9,469 bases of DNA, from the NCBI GenBank assembly GCA_002404345.1, contig DHJN01000219.1, positions 1-9,469 of the forward strand, given 5' to 3'. The stretch comes from Actinobacteria bacterium UBA4719 (GTDB lineage Bacteria; Actinomycetota; Actinomycetes; Actinomycetales; Dermatophilaceae). Every line of letters begins with the position of its first letter. The first letter of the stretch is position 1. The notes beneath the pieces are model-generated. The model searched no databases. It saw only the letters and a program-made list of their open reading frames with translations, and had not been told where the DNA came from. A program made the position numbers and the translations under genes. Below, in pieces: positions 5,802-9,469 of the stretch.

Positions 5802-7355
5802 TCAACCGGCATTTGCCTGCGTGCGGGTCGCCTTCTCGCTGACGACGCCGAATGCGGCCTCGCGGTGGCTGCGCCCCGCGAACACCGCCAACCAGATGGC
5901 TCCGGCACCCGCTACGACGAGCCAGATGGGCCACCCGAGCGGGGGGTGCCATCGCGAGTCCGCGAGGAACCATAGCGGTCCGGAGGTTCCGACGGCGTAA
6001 CGGCGTGCATTCGTGTAGACCGCTATCAGCTGCACCGCCCCCACGACTGCACCTGTCACGACGTAGATGCGAGGCAACGCGTCGCGCAGACTCGAGCCGC
6101 GCAGCCGTTCGACGACCACGACGCCTGACAGCAGCGGCAGCATCACGAACAACGGAAGCATGTGGCGTCCCTGCAGCCCCGCCTTGATCGGCGCGAAGAC
6201 CGTTGCGTCGACGACGTATGCCGTCGCCAGGGAAGCCGCCATGACCGTCAGGATCGTCCACCGGTCGGCTGCCCGCGCGAGCAGTACGGCGGCTGCACAC
6301 AGGACGACGACGAGGATCACCCACGTAGCGAGTGCCACCTGGGGCAAGGGTGTGTCGAGCCAGCCGAAGTTACCCACGCCGCTGCGGACGGCGCTCAACA
6401 GGCCGACGTCGAAGGCTCGTAGAGCCGTGCCGGAGAATGGGGTTCCGGTCAAGGAAGGGTGGTCATACGCGAGCTCCCACGACAGCACCGCCGCGCACGC
6501 GGCCACGAGGGTCGTGAACGACATCACGAACACCAGTGCGCGTCCCCGCAGCAGCTGCCAGACACGCTGAGCACCCACTCTGGCCACCATCACCAAGAGC
6601 AGCACGCCCAGGGTCACCATGCCTAGCTGTCGGCTGAGGACCAGTGCCGTACCCGAGATCGCGAGCATTATCTGGGTGCGGCGATTGAGCAACGCGTCAG
6701 GTCGGCGGATGATCACGACGACAGCGGATGCCACGGCGAATGCCGCGCTAATCTCCACCCCGCTGGTCGACAGGATCGATGAGGAGAACACAGCCATCGG
6801 GGTCAACCCGACGAAGGCACCGAGCAGCGACCACCGGCCCAGCCACTTCACGAGCAGATGCGCCCCGACGAACAGCAGCGTCGCCGACAAGGCCGAGAAG
6901 GCGAGCCGACCCAGCAGGAACGCCTGACCCGGTGTGCTGCCCAGGTGCGCGGCCACTCCTGCGGGCAGGTACAGGAAGGGGGGATATGCCCCAATGGGTG
7001 TCACGCGCTCCACCTGGCCCGTACCTGTGGCAGGCCGGCCGGGCAGGCATGCTGCGGACGCGTTGGGCTTGAACGCGGTGCACTTGAAGCCATCCGGAGC
7101 CAGCTGCGCGGGAACATTGACGACGCGGCTGATGGAGGCGTTGCGTTGAGCCAAGAGACTGCCCGCCGCCTCTCCGGTGAACGGCTCTCCGATCTCCAGC
7201 TGGGCGACGCCGAGAGCCTTGACCAGGTGATCCGACTCGTCCGGCGCCGCGCCGGGTGGGTTGGACATCGCCCACGCGACCATGAGCAGCAGGTAGGGCA
7301 GGACGAACATCGCCGCCGTGCGTGCTGCTGTGTCCCCTGCCCGCTTCGTCGTCAC
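5802..7355 (-). CDS. DUF2142 family multi-spanning membrane protein
   Basis: The 517-residue protein has a first membrane helix at about 13-30. It is followed by the motif PPGAAPDESDHLVKALG (33-49), matching the Pro-Pro-Asp-Glu-x-x-H signature of DUF2142, and an extracytoplasmic loop with a Cys pair (KCTAF and AACLPG). About nine to eleven further hydrophobic segments come next, with GLQGRHMLPLF before the last ones. This topology resembles GT-C-type polyprenyl-sugar-using membrane glycosyltransferases, and DUF2142 members sit in polysaccharide loci; no activity is established here. The start is the GTG at 7355, with AAAGG about 6 nt upstream. It overlaps by GTGA the end of a 23-codon mini-ORF that fills the 64-nt gap after the upstream glycosyltransferase. 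It is the last gene of the gtrA-GT2-DUF2142 operon and converges on 4684-5736. The first half of the coding strand shows normal high-GC codon use. Confidence 0.88.
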   Translation of the reverse strand: MTTKRAGDTAARTAAMFVLPYLLLMVAWAMSNPPGAAPDESDHLVKALGVAQLEIGEPFTGEAAGSLLAQRNASISRVVNVPAQLAPDGFKCTAFKPNASAACLPGRPATGTGQVERVTPIGAYPPFLYLPAGVAAHLGSTPGQAFLLGRLAFSALSATLLFVGAHLLVKWLGRWSLLGAFVGLTPMAVFSSSILSTSGVEISAAFAVASAVVVIIRRPDALLNRRTQIMLAISGTALVLSRQLGMVTLGVLLLVMVARVGAQRVWQLLRGRALVFVMSFTTLVAACAAVLSWELAYDHPSLTGTPFSGTALRAFDVGLLSAVRSGVGNFGWLDTPLPQVALATWVILVVVLCAAAVLLARAADRWTILTVMAASLATAYVVDATVFAPIKAGLQGRHMLPLFVMLPLLSGVVVVERLRGSSLRDALPRIYVVTGAVVGAVQLIAVYTNARRYAVGTSGPLWFLADSRWHPPLGWPIWLVVAGAGAIWLAVFAGRSHREAAFGVVSEKATRTQANAG

Positions 7356-7423
7356 GAGAAGCCTTTGATTCGTATCACCGTGAGGCGACGACGATCATCT
7401 GCCGCGGCTGCAGCAGAGGTCAT
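7352..7423 (-). CDS. Possible bridging mini-ORF (23 aa) between GT2 and DUF2142 genes
   Basis: The ATG (7423-7421) overlaps the glycosyltransferase stop in ATGA. The TGA (7354-7352) overlaps the GTG start of the DUF2142 gene in GTGA. The peptide is Ala- and Arg-rich (MTSAAAAADDRRRLTVIRIK plus three residues) with no known domain. It has the same 72-nt length and the same double-overlap layout as the mini-ORF at 2873-2944, but the two sequences are unrelated. Translation would depend on coupling; there is no clear ribosome site of its own. Confidence 0.3.
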   Translation of the reverse strand: MTSAAAAADDRRRLTVIRIKGFS

Positions 7424-8262
7424 GAGTCGGCCACATGCATGCGTCGCCCGACCCAGATGTAGGCAAGTCTGCGGGTGTAGGCCATGGCACGGGCCCGGGT
7501 GTTGCCCCGCACGAGGTCCGTCCGGCTGAGGAGCGCTGGGGCGCGCGCGGCGAGCTCCTGGTGAAATCCGATCACCTGCGTCGACTGCTCGCGGGCGAGG
7601 TTGACGCTCCATTGGCCGGCGCTGAGCCGGAACCCGGCCAGCGATCGATCGAGGGCATAGAAGTCCGTCTTGAGGAGGATGTTGACGTAGCTTGCTTCGT
7701 CAATGATGTAGGGGTGGCTGTTGTCCCAGCCGCCGAGCTTCTCGTGCAGCTCGCGCCGCATGAGCACACACGCGGGCTCGCCGAAGATGTTCGCTCCGGC
7801 CACGACCGCTGCCCGAGCCGCCAGCCGGCCCGGCACCCGACCCTTGAGGCCGGCCAGTCCGCGCCCCCGGATGATGATGTCGCCGCGGGCGTCGATGAGG
7901 TCACGCCGGCAAGCCACCAGTCCGACGGAGGCGTCTGCGTCCATGACACTCACCTGCTCCTCCAGGCAGGTCGGATAGATCAGGTCGTCGCCGCAGACGA
8001 GCTTGAGGAGCTGACCCCTGGCCTCGCGCGTGACCCGGGTCCAGTTACGCGGCGCACCGCCACCGGCTTCGGTCTGCAGCAGCGTGACCCGCGGGTCCGC
8101 GGAATACCGTTGGAGCTTGTCCCACGTGTCGTCAGTCGAGGAGTGATCCGCCACGATGAGCTCGAAGTCCGTGTACGTCTGCGCCAGGATCGAGTCCATC
8201 GTGGCCTCGATGAAGTTGCGGTTGTTGTAGGACGGTACGACGACGGATACGCGAGGGGGCAC
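7420..8262 (-). CDS. Family 2 glycosyltransferase
   Basis: A 280-residue GT-A enzyme. The first strand and helix are VSVVVPSYNNRNFIEATMDS (5-24). The donor-binding region is VADHSSTDDTWDKL (37-50), which has ADHSS where many relatives have a DDGS-type motif. The metal site is LLKLVCGDDLIYP (85-97). The segment GANIFGEPACVLMRREL followed by LGGWD is typical of the acceptor side in this family. No membrane helices are visible; the GtrA-like protein encoded just upstream (12-nt gap) could move its lipid-linked product. The start is the GTG at 8262 with a weak AGG 5 nt upstream, just before the conserved first strand. The substrate is unknown. The stop overlaps in ATGA with a mini-ORF leading to the DUF2142 gene, suggesting that the three genes are translated together. 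Confidence 0.9.
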   Translation of the reverse strand: MPPRVSVVVPSYNNRNFIEATMDSILAQTYTDFELIVADHSSTDDTWDKLQRYSADPRVTLLQTEAGGGAPRNWTRVTREARGQLLKLVCGDDLIYPTCLEEQVSVMDADASVGLVACRRDLIDARGDIIIRGRGLAGLKGRVPGRLAARAAVVAGANIFGEPACVLMRRELHEKLGGWDNSHPYIIDEASYVNILLKTDFYALDRSLAGFRLSAGQWSVNLAREQSTQVIGFHQELAARAPALLSRTDLVRGNTRARAMAYTRRLAYIWVGRRMHVADS

Positions 8263-8274
8263 GGGAACCTGACT

Positions 8275-8709
8275 CTAGGGGTGGTCTGTGCGGCGGAAGG
8301 AGAAGTTCTTGTGGCCCAGCCAGCTCATCAGTGAGGTGACCAGGACGATCATGGCCTGCGCGAGCAGCACGGGCAGGTCGGCGATCTCGACCAGTACCGG
8401 CAAGAGAACGAAGTTCACGGCCAACGCGGACAGATAGATCGTCTCGAACCGCGCCAGGTCCCGCAACACATGCCCGCGAGCGCGAAACACCACGTGTCGA
8501 TAGAGCCAGAACGCGCACAGCACGCTCGCGACGTGCGCGAAGGCAAGTGCAGTGAGATAGCCGAAGCGATGGCCGACGAGCCAGTTGAACAGCACGAACC
8601 AACCGAACCCGATCGCCGTGTTGACGGCGCCGACCGCGACGAAGGCAACACGCCGGTCGCGTGCGGCGGTGAGCAGCCACCCCGGCGGGCCGGTCACACC
8701 CGGCGGCAT
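8275..8709 (-). CDS. GtrA-like polyprenyl-sugar flippase-type membrane protein
   Basis: GtrA-family proteins are small four-helix membrane proteins thought to flip polyprenyl-phosphate-linked sugars, partnered by a family 2 glycosyltransferase. This one shows FVAVGAVNTAIGFGWFVLFN (helix 1), YLTALAFAHVASVLCAFWLY (helix 2), the basic loop RHVVFRARG, IYLSALAVNFVLLPVLVEI (helix 3), VLLAQAMIVLVTSLMSWLGH (helix 4) and the characteristic ending KNFSFRR. I choose the ATG at 8709 (144 residues) because AGGA lies 7 nt upstream (8717-8720). An in-frame ATG at 8724 would add five residues; it has no ribosome site of its own but overlaps the stop of a possible leader ORF, so translational coupling could use it. 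It is the first gene of the minus-strand operon that continues with a glycosyltransferase and the DUF2142 gene. Confidence 0.9.
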   Translation of the reverse strand: MPPGVTGPPGWLLTAARDRRVAFVAVGAVNTAIGFGWFVLFNWLVGHRFGYLTALAFAHVASVLCAFWLYRHVVFRARGHVLRDLARFETIYLSALAVNFVLLPVLVEIADLPVLLAQAMIVLVTSLMSWLGHKNFSFRRTDHP

Positions 8710-8723
8710 ACCCGGATCCTGCA

Positions 8724-8807
8724 TCAGGGGTACGCCGCGTCGTCACTGTCCATGACGGCCCACGGCCGCAAGAGCGCGAAGGCAGCGAACGACGGCTGTC
8801 CGGTCAA
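8724..8807 (-). CDS. Possible 27-aa leader ORF upstream of gtrA
   Basis: A TTG at 8807-8805 follows a good ribosome site, AGGAGA at 8819-8814 with 6-nt spacing, inside the context ACAACAGGAG, which is nearly the same as that in front of the LCP gene. The peptide starts MTGQPSFAAFALLRPWAV and ends DDAAYP; its TGA overlaps the ATG at 8724 of the gtrA frame (TGATG). No family is recognised. It may be a leader peptide, a coupling device, or the ribosome site may be a relic of a lost gene start. Confidence 0.35.
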   Translation of the reverse strand: MTGQPSFAAFALLRPWAVMDSDDAAYP

Positions 8808-8860
8808 TGGATCTCTCCTGTTGTGTGCGCAGTGCCGAGCAGGCGCTGCAGCTGGGCCAG

Positions 8861-8896
8861 CGTTGAAGGCTCCGTGGACGTTGAAGGTTCCGTGGA
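8861..8896. repeat. 18-bp tandem repeat in the divergent intergenic region
   Basis: CGTTGAAGGCTCCGTGGA (8861-8878) is followed directly by CGTTGAAGGTTCCGTGGA (8879-8896), one mismatch in 18. It lies between the gtrA leader and the plus-strand membrane gene, in a region (8808-9011) where I find no other gene. Two direct copies one and three-quarter helical turns apart could be tandem regulator sites or a plain duplication. Confidence 0.8.
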
Positions 8897-8928
8897 GCGG
8901 CCGCCGACCGGGGGGCCGCAGAACATTA

Positions 8929-8941
8929 CCTTACGATAAGG
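8929..8941. promoter_or_regulatory. Short inverted repeat with a -10-like core
   Basis: CCTTA (8929-8933), CGA, TAAGG (8937-8941) is a perfect 5-bp inverted repeat containing TACGAT (8932-8937), which fits an actinobacterial -10 (TAnnaT). It sits 70 to 80 nt before the likely start of the plus-strand membrane gene. No good -35 is seen, so it could equally be an operator or chance. Confidence 0.28.
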
Positions 8942-9011
8942 CCGTACCCAGCGATCCATCGCAACCGTGCGGGGAGGGTCAGGCGAAGGGAAAGCATTGC
9001 CGAGCTATCCG

Positions 9012-9469
9012 GTGGGTGCGCTCTCGGGCGGGAGGCTCAGCGGCGGCAGTGACCCGAAGTCTGACGTGGAGGGACAGATCGCCGCTGGGGACCGTGGACC
9101 GTCCAGGGCCCGTGTGCTGCAGGCGGGGGTCCGTGCCCTGCCGTGGCTGCTGGTGCTGGGTGAGGCAACCGTGGTGCTGTTGCAGACGGGCACGCCCGCC
9201 CTCGACATTGGTCGTTACGCTGCTTACTGGTGCCTGGGGGTGACGCTGCCCGGTCTGTTGGTGGTGCGGGCAACGGTCGGGACCTGGGGCAGCTGGCCTG
9301 AAGATGTCGCGATGGGCGCCGTAACGGGTCTCGCGCTCGAGCTCGCGTGCGTCGCGCTCTGGTCCGTCCTGGGGCTGCAGCAGCAGCTCTGGCTGTGGCC
9401 ACTTCTCGTGGTGGCGATCTTCGTGGCGGTGCCGGGACTGCGTCGGCACTGGCGGATCAGCTCGCCGCA
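9012..9469 (+). CDS. N-terminal part of a large multi-spanning membrane protein, runs off window
   Basis: The frame is open from 8940 to the end of the window. After a hydrophilic, Gly/Ser/Asp-rich N-terminus it has clear membrane segments: RALPWLLVLGEATVVLL, YAAYWCLGVTLPGLLVV, DVAMGAVTGLALELACVALW and LWLWPLLVVAIFVAVPGL. The segment VGTWGSWPEDVAMGAVTGLA between helices 2 and 3 resembles unnamed actinobacterial membrane proteins from cell-wall glycan loci, probably GT-C-like, but the catalytic half is outside the window. The start is uncertain. GTG at 9012 is offered here; TTG at 8997 (GAAGGG upstream) and GTG at 9114 (AGGG upstream, placing the start just before helix 1) are alternatives. 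It is divergent from the gtrA operon, with the 18-bp repeat between them. Confidence 0.75.
   Translation, partial: MGALSGGRLSGGSDPKSDVEGQIAAGDRGPSRARVLQAGVRALPWLLVLGEATVVLLQTGTPALDIGRYAAYWCLGVTLPGLLVVRATVGTWGSWPEDVAMGAVTGLALELACVALWSVLGLQQQLWLWPLLVVAIFVAVPGLRRHWRISSP

Noticed and set aside
4426..6324. A 632-codon open frame on the minus strand
   Set aside because: It runs antisense to the plus-strand gene 4684-5736 and out of frame over the DUF2142 gene. Its translation is Arg/Gly/His-rich with no family motif, typical of a high-GC shadow frame.
7435..8334. A 299-codon open frame on the plus strand
   Set aside because: It lies antisense to a glycosyltransferase whose motifs and length are normal; its own translation shows no domain.
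8470..9243. A 257-codon open frame on the plus strand
   Set aside because: It crosses antisense gtrA, the intergenic repeats and an out-of-frame part of the membrane gene at 9012-9469; the hydrophobic segments are only in the other frame.

Overview
The window is high-GC DNA with GTG/ATG starts, purine-rich ribosome sites and tightly packed genes. The protein families present (LytR-CpsA-Psr, DUF2304, DUF2142, GtrA, several family 2 glycosyltransferases) point to an actinobacterium (Actinomycetota). Genus cannot be fixed from this sequence. I see no rRNA, tRNA or CRISPR array.

Layout. Positions 1-1202 are a scrap zone: the 5' end of an ISAzo13-like transposase with a one-base frameshift (minus strand, running off the left edge), a fragment of an MMPL transporter truncated at both ends and frameshifted by an 8-bp tandem duplication, and a LuxR-type response regulator that has lost the first two thirds of its receiver domain but keeps its DNA-binding domain. 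Positions 1170-1363 hold a degenerate tandem array that appears to be seeded from the 3' end of that regulator gene. From 4565 down to 1403 runs a compact minus-strand operon: two family 2 glycosyltransferases, a DUF2304 membrane protein and a LytR-CpsA-Psr (LCP) protein. A single divergent plus-strand gene of unrecognised family follows (4684-5736). A second minus-strand operon runs from 8709 down to 5802: GtrA-like flippase, family 2 glycosyltransferase, DUF2142 multi-spanning membrane protein. At the right edge a plus-strand membrane protein starts and runs off the window.

How the genes fit together (inference). The set looks like part of a cell-envelope glycopolymer locus. The glycosyltransferases would move sugars to a polyprenyl carrier or a growing glycan. 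GtrA and DUF2304 proteins are typical small membrane partners of such enzymes. DUF2142 and the edge protein are large membrane proteins commonly found in these loci. The LCP protein is the kind of enzyme that joins a finished glycopolymer to peptidoglycan.

The most unusual structural signal is translational. Two of the intergenic gaps, both 64 nt, are exactly bridged by 23-codon mini-ORFs that overlap the upstream stop by ATGA and the downstream start by ATGA or GTGA. A third mini-ORF with a good ribosome site leads into gtrA. Short tandem duplications (8, 9, 15, 18 and 31 bp) recur across the window.
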